Of a stretch of DNA of 64,000 nt, positions 1 to 10,377 are shown in pieces; positions within the stretch are counted from its first letter, which is position 1; each line of letters begins with the position of its first letter. This DNA comes from Rhizoctonia solani (lineage: Eukaryota > Basidiomycota > Agaricomycetes > Cantharellales > Ceratobasidiaceae). The position numbers were made by a program, and so were the translations under genes. The notes under the pieces were generated by a model. It did not search any database. It was not told where the DNA came from and saw only the letters and a list, made by a program, of their open reading frames with translations. The stretch is taken from the NCBI RefSeq assembly GCF_016906535.1, contig NC_057385.1, positions 2,108,001 through 2,172,000 on the forward strand, read 5' to 3'.

Positions 1-766
1 CGATAGCCGACGAGTTTGGAGGAGTATTCGTCTCGCTAGTTAGGAGAAACCCCGTCTGGCGAGTTCCATAAGGCCCAGAGCAAGCGCAAAAAAACTCAGA
101 GACACTTACTCGTGCTAATTTGTTTAGATCCCACGGCCAAAGTGTTCCAAGGACAGGTCCGCCCCGTCAAATACACTTGAGAGGAACCATCGTCTAAACC
201 CTTGTGAAACGTATGCGCATCGAAAGCTTTGCCGACTACGAGGACATCTAACCAGGCGATCGAGTCAACAAGGTCTTGCCCAACTCAAAGCGAAACTCGA
301 ATTACCTCCGACGCACAAGCCCACCATCTTCTTCACGTTTTCCGGGTCAATCTTGACTTCTACGCTTTGGAATAGCACACCCTCGAATCTTTATCATGAG
401 CAAAGGCCACAATCGCATTTAACGCCGGAATAAATCGACCATATGTCGCCTTTGTAAAAGGGAGGATGTAGACCTTTGCCGTGTTGGTTACTTCACCATC
501 CACCAGTACTGTATCCCGCGGAAGTACCGAAACAAGATTTTCGAGATCTGGAGGAGGTAGGCTGACCTATATCCTAGCCCATAATATTCATAAGTCATCG
601 ACCTCAACCCAATCGATTGATTCTGGGATGAGACATACGCCAGAATCACGCTCGTACTATAGCCCAGTGCCCTGGTAACCGCAGCGGAAATGGGATCAGT
701 GTCCAACAGCCTGTTCTGATCGGTTTGTCGTTTGTGAACACGAATTGCTGTAAGAACTTTCTGCAT
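1..766 (-). CDS. Hypothetical protein, partial at the left edge
   Basis: I do not recognise the family. On the minus strand an ATG at 766 opens a frame containing TDPISAAVTRALGY. Later pieces read LIPESIDWVE, a likely 36-nt intron near 560-600, then PPPDLENLVSVLPRD, KVYILPFTKATYGRFIPALN and FQSVEVKIDPENVKKMVG. Further downstream come GLDDGSSQVYLTG and RTCPWNTLA, and the gene probably runs out of the window. The pieces sit in different frames; one switch fits a missing C in the CCC run at 380-382 (DSRG-VLFQ), and at least one more indel lies near 640-660. Alternatively this is a decaying copy. The start is the only ATG-led choice in the first long segment. Confidence 0.4.
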
Positions 767-997
767 TATTGGTGATGGTTTAGATCAGACCCGGAACATC
801 AATGAGGAACGTTATTTGAAAATGGTCGGGTTGTATGCGCTTTATATCTGACGTTTTATATCGTCCAGGGTTTCTGCGAGTCCAGACAAACTCATGTAAG
901 AATCATTAATTACAAATGGCTACATAGTACAATTTTCCTCTTAAGAATCACAACCAGAAGATTAAATCCCCAAAACGGACGAACGATACACAGTTGT

Positions 998-3491
998 TCA
1001 GACTTTGCAAAGGACCTGGCGCGGAGCGCAAAGGTGTGGCGCAGCCACCTCATTCTTCTCTAATCTCATGAATCCACAAACTATACCCACGCGATATTGA
1101 CGAACAACCCCAGCACAGTCGACAACACCACTTTTATCATAGTATCCGTCGAGCTGCGACAGGGATTCCACTACACGCGCATAATCCCCCAAAAACGGAT
1201 GGGCGCGTAGTGAATCGATACATCCATGTCCTAGAGTGACACAGCGAATTCCTTCGATGAATACCGCATGGGACTCGGAATCTGACGACGGCTCGAGTAA
1301 AACGGAATAAACATAGTTGCAGGCTAATAACTTGGCTTGCTGAATTTGGGTAGGGAACACCCATGACCCGTTGTGGTAGATTGGATGCCATGGTGTAATC
1401 GCCAACTGTCCGATAGTGCACAGTTCCGTCATCTGACCGGAACATAATGTCCTTAGGACAGCAGCAACTCGTGCGGTGCCCGAGGGGGTACGAACAATAG
1501 TTCCTCGACCAAGTTCAGATAGCCTAATTTTACCGCTTTCTGTATCGATGTAGCACCAACCCGCGAAACAGGGCAACTTCTTCGAACGGTAGGATGCCAT
1601 AGACCCGACGGGGGTATACATAGCAGGGATTTGGCTCCCAGGGCGGTACACGGCTTGGCCTCTCAACGAGGGAGTTGGAGGAGGAAGCGAATCAAATATT
1701 TGATCGATGTGGTCTCGAGTCGAGATGAATATATCAGAATCGCGTCCGTAAACCTGAAGACCTTCATCCTTGAAATTTAGACACTGCTGGCGTTGGTGAG
1801 AACGCGCAATGGAAGGAATGTAGTGCACGCCCCATCGAGCCCAGTTTTTAGGCTCAAGACCCAGGATAACTTGGGAGGTAATGTCCATAGCGAGAGCTTT
1901 ACTGGGCTCATAATTCTTCAGGACCGGATCGTTGAGGTAGCTTGCAATGGATTGCTCGAATTGGCGTTGTAGCAAGTCAGTAACATTAGGCCTTTTTGAT
2001 TCCTCGAGGATCTTGGATACAGCATCAATAAACGAGAGGCGAAAGACGTGATGTTGTAATACGATTGAGCTCTCGACTTCGTGGTTTGGCTCAAGTGCTG
2101 CGATTAGATTCAAGGAGACTTTGTCTGAGTGCGTATGAGGTAGGTGTTTGGCCGTTATCGTTACTCCTTGCCTTGGACCAGATCCAAAGCACGCAGGGGC
2201 AATTTGATAACAAAATCCTTCGATTGCCCGTACTGGATATCTCCTACCTTAATGCTGGCTCCCCAGCTCGAATAGGTGACCGGAAGCGCGCCCATTACTA
2301 CGACTTGTGTCTCTGCTTTTGGGTCTTTTGTGACGACTTCTATATCTAAAACGCACCCTGTAGCCCAGGTCACCATGAGGTTTGCAAGGGCATGTACAAA
2401 AACGGTTCCAACCATGCCAGAGTCAGGGATGAATCCATACATTCCTTGGCCCAAATGTGCAATCTCGTCCAAAAGGCGAGAATCAAGGTTGTAACCGAAG
2501 CCAAAGGTGGAGATCGTGAATTTTGGCGCATCGGGCGACAGTGCGTCGAGGTAAGACTTGATCATTGGAATATGACCACGAGGAGGTTCGACATTTGGCT
2601 GGCCATCGGTAAGTATAAACACAGCGGATAACCTCTGTTCATCGCTATCCAGCTGAGTGCTTGTGCTATCCTGGATTTCTAAATTCGGGGTTTTAATATT
2701 GGGTTCTGGTGGAGCCCTTAGTTCTTGAGTGGGAAGAGGAAATGGTTGTGGCCGGTCAACTAAACCGATGGCATGGCGTAATGGGCCCCGTTGAGTTGCG
2801 AACATTGCTGGTACGGGCGGTGGGTGTGGAGGCGACACAGGACGAGTTGATGATTTTGGAGAGGCTCGTTTTCCGGCTGGAATATTCCCAGTCAGAACAT
2901 TCATCCCAGTTTTTAGCCCGTCCCAGAGATTGGTCATTCCAGTTGTGCGAAGACCCTCGACCAAGCTCCAGACCGCTTCCCTGTTGTTATTATTCATGAA
3001 TGTCAAGGGGGCTATAATCTAAGGCACGATCATAAATCGCCCTAACATTTGTAGTTTTAAAATAAAACGTACCTCTGCAGAGTCACTGAATGTCACAACT
3101 GCAATGCGATCATCGTCGCCCATAGATTCAATAATAGTGCGTGTCGCATGTTTTACAACATCGAGTACGGACAATCCGGTTGTCTCGTTCTTGTCTATTC
3201 GGAGAGGGTCAGCTGTCAAATAACAATGGGGAGTACTGTAATACCTTGTTCGCCTGGTACAGGGGCTTCAGTATTCATAGATCCGCTAACATCGATTACT
3301 AGACACAGATCTACCGGAGCCCGGCGGTCGGTCTTCTTCTCATTAAGTTGAGGTTTAGCCGGAGGAACAAGTGAAACAAGAAGTTCCTGGGTGGAAGGCT
3401 GAGCCACAAGAGAGACTTCAAAATTACCGGGTTGGTCCGTTAGAGCATATGCCGGCGGAGAGTCGGACGGGTCAGGGCTAGTGGAAACCAT
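998..3491 (-). CDS. VWA domain plus Vint (Hint-like) domain protein
   Basis: Predicted protein of about 786 residues in four exons: 3245-3491, 3073-3212, 2172-3018 and 998-2124. The N-terminal part is a von Willebrand factor A domain with an intact MIDAS start (DVSGSMN) that should bind a divalent metal. The C-terminal third carries a Vint domain, the Hint-fold module usually found after VWA in fungi and other eukaryotes: a cysteine-led segment (LPCFAGWCYID), the ITPWHPI block and a final LGHGC. Hint folds can self-cleave, but I cannot tell whether this one does. The last intron (2125-2171) needs a GC-AG pair, and intron 1 is only 32 nt. I chose ATG 3491 because the longer frame upstream begins at a TTG. 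The gene is divergent from CCZ1. Confidence 0.75.
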
Positions 3492-3845
3492 GGGGATATA
3501 AATCACAAGGAGGGATGATGTTCTACTCGGAGGGTTCAAGTTCGATTTATTAGTAGTTGAGCGCTTGTCGAGAACACATGATGTTGCACAGCAATCAGCT
3601 GGTTATGATAAGCTGTATGTTGCGAAACTACGAATGGAAAGCCGTTACGCGCGCTAGAACATCGGGTTTCTGAAGCTCGCCTATCAATCCGGTGCAAATT
3701 TACTCGGGAATTCAAAATGCCAGCTTTGGTTAAGTTAATGTGCCTATGGGATGAGAGTCAAGCCAAAGAAGGACAGTGTTGGCGCCGGGCTCACAACGAA
3801 GCCTAAATTGCTATGATTACGGTATGAAGTAAACTCGTCCACAAC
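3492..3845. other. Divergent intergenic region VWA-Vint / CCZ1
   Basis: This 354-bp stretch separates the two start codons and must hold both promoters. I see no recognisable element in it. Confidence 0.5.
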
Positions 3846-6337
3846 ATGAGTCGCATTCCACCAGCCCTTGCATATCTCGTAATATATAACCCAACCCTAC
3901 AGCCAAATCCAGAGGAATTGACAGATGATCGTGACGAAGACGATGTAGCTGAGCAAGCACACGTCTTATTCTACACAGCTCGGGAACGAGCCGTATCTCG
4001 GGATCGTATCCTACGCCAAGTGGGCCTTGCCAAAGCACTGGCGAACTTTGCGGAGTAAGTGAGTTTTAGATTAGCAACTAACCTACCTGATAAATTCATG
4101 TCTGACTGTATCATCCAAGGATGTTCACCTCACAATCTGGATTCGATAATGTTCATGCCCAAAAGAGTCGACTTGTTATGGTTTCACCCGAACCTAATTT
4201 TTGGATTCATGCTGTAAACCCAGTCCTATTTGTTACTTTTACAACGCTAACAGGAAGGGAAAATCTAGTGCGTAAACCTGGCTAAAACACCCAAATCAAC
4301 TACCAAGAACAATGTTCCTTCAAGCGGTGACCAGTCGGCTGAATTCGACTATCACAGCAACTCGCTTAATGACGAAGTGCTCCGCACACAATTGCTACAT
4401 ACGTGCCAGAGTTTTAGGGTAGGATTCTGCGTATCCGGCCAATGCTGTCTCATGATCTTCAATCCAGTTACAATATGGCGGATTCGGCCAAATAATTCAA
4501 GCCGATGGTGTGCATTTCCTGGAGCGCCGGCTTGAGTCATATTTTACACCCTGGGCCTGGCAATGGAACGTAGGAGCTACCCCTGAATTTGGAAGCTATC
4601 TTGGTATGAGTATTCTTGAACTCTATCTCACTGTATATTGATATTCGGAGTAGGACTATCCATTCATCCACTCAAGAAACAATTCGCGACCTCAATAACT
4701 GATTATGCTCAACATGTCCCCAATGTTCCGACACTGGTACTAGCACCACCCCACATTATCACGGGCTCTGGATTACCATCAATTTCTCCCCTCCTCCCAC
4801 TCGCGCGATTACTGGAGCCGCTGGTGCCACCTCCAGTACCAAGCCCTCAGCCTTCGCCCACCGTTTCGGCTCCAATTACCACTTCTGCCCATCTGAACGT
4901 GTTGGCGACTAGTGGAAATGTTGTGACTAAATACATAACGAAACCAGCTGCACAAGTAGTAGATCCTAGGAATTGGAGTTGGCCAGCCCTGCCATTCGGA
5001 AAGGGCTCGGTGAGGGACAAGGGGAGGGATCGCGGAAAGCCACCAACAAGTATCACAGTGGAGACTGGCAAGAAGTCCACGGAACCTTCCAACGAAAGCG
5101 TAGCTTCCTTTGAACCAAATTCCTCGAAGGACCACCTTGGGCTTCCAACTGATGAAGCTTTATCGAGAGTCAGTCGTTCTGTGAGCCCTAGCACAATAGA
5201 CCACGAATCTCTTCTAGATGCACAGTTGGATAGGATCACAAGTAATAAAACTGATACTCCGGTCGACCCAGCATTTATACCACTTCCAATCGGCTCTGAC
5301 TCTGATTTGGTGACTTCTGTTGATGACTTGAGTGAGGATAACCAAAGCGCCGGCCGGGGCCCAGCAGCATCTGACATGCCTTTCGAGTCCACTCTATTTA
5401 CCGATTCCACCATGGCTTCCGATCGGGTGAATGCGAGCAATATTGAAACCGAGGAAACCACCAAGTCTCAGCTTACTAATGATGAGCAAGTATATCCATC
5501 AAGTGAACCGACGTCGGAATCCTTACAGGCGACACCCATAGCGTTAGCTCGAGTTGGACTTCCTTCAGAAGATATTGCACCTGCCCCTTCAACCGTAACT
5601 CCAACAACAGCTCAAGTCCAGTTTTCAACCCGCACGAAAATCGAAACAATATCTGGGTCTGTTAACGTTTGGCTTGATTCATCAGGTGAACGGGTTGGGT
5701 CGGATGCCACCCAGAAGCAACGGGTAGCTTGGATTGCTGTAAGCCATGCATTGTGGCCAAGTTTGATGTTGCTGACAAGACTCAAGATTCCTGGGATATT
5801 AATCGCGAGCGTCATTGCTGAAGAGGATAATAGTGTTTGGGAAAACGCAGCTCAACAGTTGCTGCTGGCTGTTCATGAAGTCATTCAAAAGAGGCGACTG
5901 ACAGCTGCGTAAGTTGGCTCCCCACAGTATGGGCTCATCAATCTAATCCATTCATAGGGAAACTACTCTGAGAGCACTTAATACGACCAAAGTCGTTGCA
6001 CATTATCCCGCTGCTCAGCTTTCGGGATCTTCTTCCCTTCCCCAATTCACATCTGAATCACCTCAATTATTCACTTCAGCTCGCGCTTTGCAGTACGTAT
6101 ATTCAACTGTATGATAAAACAGTGACGCATACAATTAACTATTTCAAAAGATTCGCAACATCCCCTGCGATCCGGGAAATCGTTACACAAACCCGGTGGG
6201 GTACCTGGTGTGCCGCACGTCAATCAACAATTAAAACTCGTGTTTACATAGAGGTGGATCGCAAAGATGCTAATTTGGTTGAAGTAGATCACGAGCTGGG
6301 AAGTGCTTGTCGAAGATGGGAGGAGAGCGATGCTTGA
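3846..6337 (+). CDS. CCZ1: Vacuolar fusion protein CCZ1 homolog
   Basis: CCZ1 pairs with MON1 as the guanine-nucleotide exchange factor for the Rab7/Ypt7 GTPase in endosome-to-vacuole traffic and autophagy. Seven exons splice cleanly: 3846-4054, 4120-4213, 4269-4418, 4468-4603, 4654-5908, 5958-6092 and 6151-6337, giving 721 residues. The N-terminus (PALAYLVIYNPTLQP, then AEQAHVLFYTARE) is the first longin-like domain typical of CCZ1, followed by NLAKTP and the GFGQIIQADGVHFLERRLESY-type segment around residues 125-195. The large fifth exon is serine, threonine and proline rich and probably disordered. The C-terminus (TRWGTWCAARQS) is structured again. All introns are GT-AG and no frame break was found. 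Confidence 0.8.
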
Positions 6338-6527
6338 TACCTAATATTTCTCAAAGTGTATTCTATCGAACTGTCTGCATAAATCTCAAGAGAAAAGCTG
6401 TAGCATATATAAGACTGTCATACCGTTAACGAAGGCTACTTACGTAATGAGCTTGAGCTGTGTGTAGACCGCTCTCCGCTTGCCACATCATCAAGTTTGC
6501 ACCTCAATCCACTGAACAACCCACAAC

Positions 6528-6821
6528 ATGCCTCCAATTCCCGTAAAACAGCCAAAGACAGCCAAGCCATTACCTTTAGAAGCAACCCTTAAGGACTTGT
6601 CGAATATGCACTCACGAAATATTGACCTGTCGGTTTTGCTGGATCAGCCTGCTCAGGCTGTTTCATTGAGTGACCAGTCCGAGGAATCAGTCAAGCGGTC
6701 GCAAGATTTTGTCAAAAGTGTTAGGAATGCACTACAACTAGACGCAAGCGTTGCTGAACAAGGGGATCGGGTGGAGGATGTACGCGCGGCACTACAGGAA
6801 ATCGAGGCGGGTTTCTCATAG
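6528..6821 (+). CDS. Small hypothetical protein, 97 aa
   Basis: A single open exon with an ATG in fair context (ACAACATGCC), between CCZ1 and RPA2. The product is acidic with a heptad-like pattern from about residue 25 (NIDLSVLLDQ, then SVKRSQDFVKSVRNAL, then VEDVRAALQEIE), so a short helical or coiled-coil protein is likely. The size would suit a subunit of a small complex, but I see no motif that names one. No signal peptide or membrane segment is visible. Confidence 0.5.
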   Translation: MPPIPVKQPKTAKPLPLEATLKDLSNMHSRNIDLSVLLDQPAQAVSLSDQSEESVKRSQDFVKSVRNALQLDASVAEQGDRVEDVRAALQEIEAGFS

Positions 6822-6997
6822 AGGTTAGTCAAAAATCTCCCGATTAGCCCATCATATTCAAATGTAAAGCAACGTCGCCAGATTCTAAATGGCCCTGTTT
6901 CAATAGCCCATGTTGTCTATACTTCGAGGGCATGATGCCATGATCATGTATATTTACCGGTTCTCACGTGATAAACGCGACTCCGCTTCTGACCTTG

Positions 6998-7003
6998 ACG
7001 CGT
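6998..7003. promoter_or_regulatory. MCB-like site upstream of RPA2
   Basis: ACGCGT, the MluI cell-cycle box bound by MBF in yeasts, lies 55 bp before the RPA2 start codon; a related AACGCG occurs at about 6974. RPA genes are classical MBF targets. The hexamer occurs several times by chance in 64 kb, so this rests on position. Confidence 0.35.
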
Positions 7004-7057
7004 GTGTCGACTGCACGCCAACCGTTATATTATCAATCCTTAAGATATTCTAAAGTT

Positions 7058-8338
7058 ATGAGTAAGATTCTTGCGTACATATCATGAGGAGCTCAAGTTA
7101 AAGGAACAATAGGTTACGGAGGTGGAGGCTACTATGGTGATGGTGGCGGGTTTCTTTCTGGAAGTCAAGTAGGGGGTGGGAGCCAAGGTTCGCCTTCAGG
7201 TGGCAAGGTAGGCGTTCAGAAATAATTATACTGTTGTATAATGTACAATATTTGCATCAGGCACGAAACGTCAACCAATCGTTGCGCCCGGTCACAATTC
7301 GACAAATCTACACCGCTGAGCAGACACATTCTGACGCCGACTATATCATTGACAACTCGGAAACTACTCAAGTACGTCGTTCAAATTTTTGGAATGTTTT
7401 CGCTTGTCGCCTCAATCAAGTTATTCTCTAGATTACTCTTGTGGCTCAGGTAGTCGCTGCTAATAAACAAGCCACAAATATCACCTACAAGTTGAACGAC
7501 GGGACTGCCGAAATCAAGGCTAAGCACTGGCTAGAAAACAGCGAGGAAGAGCCAATAGGCCATGGTCAAAAGTGCGGTACCCCAGATTTTATGCTGATCT
7601 TGAAATTGACACTTTATTCAGTGAACATGTCTATATCCGGGTGGTCGGCACCCTAAAAACGTTCAGTGGTGAACGGCAAATCAACGCGGTTCACACCAGG
7701 TTTTTATGCTTACTTCTGGCCACTTTGTTTTGCTTAGCTCACGCGTTGGCAGGCTTGTGGTCGACCCCATGGAGATTTACTACCACCTTATCGAAGCACA
7801 ATTGGTTCATCTTCATTACACACGTAGGGTAAGTGGACTCCCGCTATAGGATACAGAGCATTACTGACTGGTTGATAAAGGCCAACATTGCCTCTGGCGC
7901 CGTGTCTGCTGGCGCTCCTGCCGCCTCAGCATACCAAGCGGGCGGCAAAGGTTGTTATTTAGCTGAAACTACACTTTCCTTTAACACTCTTTATTCTGGC
8001 AGGTCAACAATCCAAGTTTGCAAATTTCCCACCACTTCAGCGCCGGATATTGGAAGTTTTGGAACAACTCATGCCTCAACACGAGCAAGGGGTACATGTC
8101 ACAACTATTGCTAACGGCCTTAACGTACAGGCTAGTATCGACGAGATTGGGTATGTAGCACGTGTCTCTCATACTATTTGAACTACTTACGATTCATCTC
8201 TCTGCCTGCAGAGCTACCATGGAAAAACTGGCTGAGGAGGGTCATATCTATGCCACAGTGAGTTAGTTCGAACTGGTATCCCGGCTTTAATTTATCGTTG
8301 GTTCATAGATGGACGACGAACATTTTGCAATCTCGTAG
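7058..8338 (+). CDS. RPA2: Replication protein A 32-kDa subunit
   Basis: Middle subunit of the RPA heterotrimer, which coats single-stranded DNA in replication, repair and recombination. Ten exons: 7058-7061, 7113-7207, 7261-7371, 7432-7571, 7622-7699, 7753-7828, 7881-7950, 8003-8150, 8212-8257 and 8309-8338, giving 265 residues. The N-terminus starts MSYGGGGYYGDGGG, the glycine- and tyrosine-rich phosphorylatable tail seen in fungal RPA2. Next comes SLRPVTIRQI, then the OB fold (ITLVAQVVAANKQATNITYKL through YIRVVGTLKTFSG). The C-terminus is a winged helix (TIANGLNVQASIDEIG). The first coding exon is only four bases (ATGA), joined to a GT to make MS. The gene converges on EME1, stop codons 83 bp apart. 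Confidence 0.85.
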
Positions 8339-8421
8339 ATGTAATATTTGCTAGCAAGTTGTACTTAGCGATTAATCCGAATTTACGTTACGTATACAAC
8401 CACCAAACGAAAATATTAATA

Positions 8422-10167
8422 TTACACAACTAAAGTTAGGGGATCTTCACCCCAAAACACATCATGAACCTTTTTAGACAATGCCTGGGAGGAATTGTGG
8501 GTAATTTCTATTTATCAGTCATGGCTGACTCACTCGGTTTAAGATCCTGCTCTTGGCGACACCATCTTTTCTGTTCAGTATCTGCCTTTGGGTATAAGTA
8601 GGGAGTGTATAAACCGGTCACTCTACTGACTGTGATATCTTTGAACCTTTCGTGCCGGGCGTGGATATCAGGCTCCTGAGCGTATCCTTCGAATAGTTCC
8701 CTAAGGGTGGGAGCTTCTTCAATAATCCCGCCTGCTGCAGATTCAGTTATGTATCGGATTTGTTGCAGCATCTTCTTGTAAGTATCAGCTTTGGAACCAC
8801 CGCATCTGACGTGCATATCAGTACTGTAGTAATTTCAGTTTCATTGCTCTACGAATTATTTGGTTTGTAGCAGCGCACCAAAATGGCAAGAAAGATTCCC
8901 GGATCCGTTTATATGGCCTAATCCCTGCAAATTGAAAACACTTGTATATAGCCCTATTTCTTCACAGATCGGTAAAAAACATACCAAGATCTCCGATTAT
9001 ATTGAAAAGCCACTGTGCAGCATCACTGGCCCCCTCCACTTGAACGATAAAGCACCTTTCGGATGCTTGTAGTGTTGCCAAGGCTGATTCTATTGCGTTT
9101 CGCTTGCTGCGACCCCCCTTGCGTTTGTAGTATGCGTGAAGCCCGTCGATCATAACAAATATTTGGGAGTGAGCAGTAAGCTGATGTGTACTCCGGAGTT
9201 CAGAGAGTGTTTCGGTAAGTGTCTCTTCCAAAACTGCGAGAGCAAGACTATCCGCTGATAGGAAAAGAACATACAGATCTTCCAAAGCATGGTAGGGTGT
9301 CACCGGTACCCATTCCTTCGACTTGTTATCGTATTTTGCTACATGCTGGCGCCTGAATCTTATTAGGGGTTCACTACGAGACGGCGGGCCAAAGAATAAT
9401 GTGCCACAGCTATATGGGACCAACTTGGACTCCAAACAACTGACGAACGGATGATCTTCCAAAGTATGGGATATCTCGACAGTAAAGTATTTCAGTGTGC
9501 TCTTCTTATCGGTGACAAGTTTGTTGACTTCGCGATGTAACCTTCCTTGGTCTTTTCCCACCTGCTCTGGGACCTGTGAAATGTCAACCATCAGCATCTT
9601 AAATATAATAGGAGTTATAAACATTTGATGAATTTACGCCATTGGTCCTTTCTTTCTGCAGTGGTTTTCGGAAAGAAGCCTCTGGAGCCTGTTTCAAGAT
9701 ATGATCACGCTCCAGGTTTTCGTGGTGCTAGATTAGGTCATGTATCCTAAACTACTAACCTTGGGTGGATTATTCGAAACTTGGGCATCGTTTGGAAAAG
9801 CAGGCTGTAAGATCATAGTATCTTCTTCGCTGGAAGATATCACTAGGATGTCATCTTCAAAGTCCGGCTCAAAAGGCGACTGTGTATGACGGCTGGGAGT
9901 CGGGTTGCTACTGGAGCGAAAGCCGGGAATTTCAGACTTGGTTTTCTTTTTCAAAACAATATATTTTAGCCTCTCTTCCAATTCTTCAAGATCTTCGGAG
10001 TCACTCGAATCAATAACCAAGATGTCCAGTGGCTGGGATGGATATTGTCCACTTTCGCTGTTGGCAAGTGACGTCTGTATGGCAAACTGGGGCTGGTGCC
10101 TATCGGGCCGTGTGTCATCTTCGTAGTCAGATATGTCGATGATTTCTGGGGATTCTTCTTGGGTCAT
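8422..10167 (-). CDS. EME1: Crossover junction endonuclease EME1 homolog
   Basis: Non-catalytic partner of MUS81 in the structure-specific nuclease that cuts flaps, stalled forks and Holliday junctions. Proposed exons: 9760-10167, 9638-9727, 8985-9573, 8879-8924, 8622-8823, 8534-8581 and 8422-8484, about 481 residues. The N-terminus is acidic with repeated DSSDSED-type SUMO-interacting or phosphorylation motifs. The centre is the degenerate ERCC4-like domain (IFVMIDGLHAYYKRKGG, then VQVEGASDAAQWLFNIIGDLG). The segment LPFCTDMHVRCGGSKADTY follows. The C-terminus (RALSKKVHDVFWGEDPL) is the typical EME1 ending. The acceptor of exon 3 could be 24 bases further upstream. It shares a 210-bp head-to-head region with MUS81. 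Confidence 0.8.
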
Positions 10168-10377
10168 GTTGTAGTGTTATCAGATCCAAAACGAGTGCCG
10201 TAGTGATGAAGGTTAGGAGTATTTGTTGTCGCTCGATCGATCCTGGCCCGACGCGTATCCATTAAAACACCTTACATACGCATCTCAGCTCTTGTTTCCT
10301 AGCGCCACATTGGGTCGTTTGTTTCATCGTTCTTGTTTTCAAGCCTTCTGTCGTTCCTTGGTATCTTCCTGGACCAT
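10168..10377. promoter_or_regulatory. Bidirectional EME1-MUS81 promoter region with an MCB-like site
   Basis: 210 bp between the two start codons. It carries one ACGCGT (10251-10256) almost in the middle, matching the MBF cell-cycle box. If functional it could drive both nuclease subunits in the same cell-cycle phase. Function is inferred from position only. Confidence 0.45.

Noticed and set aside
7572..7621. An apparent frame jump in RPA2 (VRYPRFYADLEIDTLF in another frame).
   Set aside because: The segment is a 50-nt GT-AG intron; removing it joins HGQN to EHVYIRVVGTL, which fits the OB fold.
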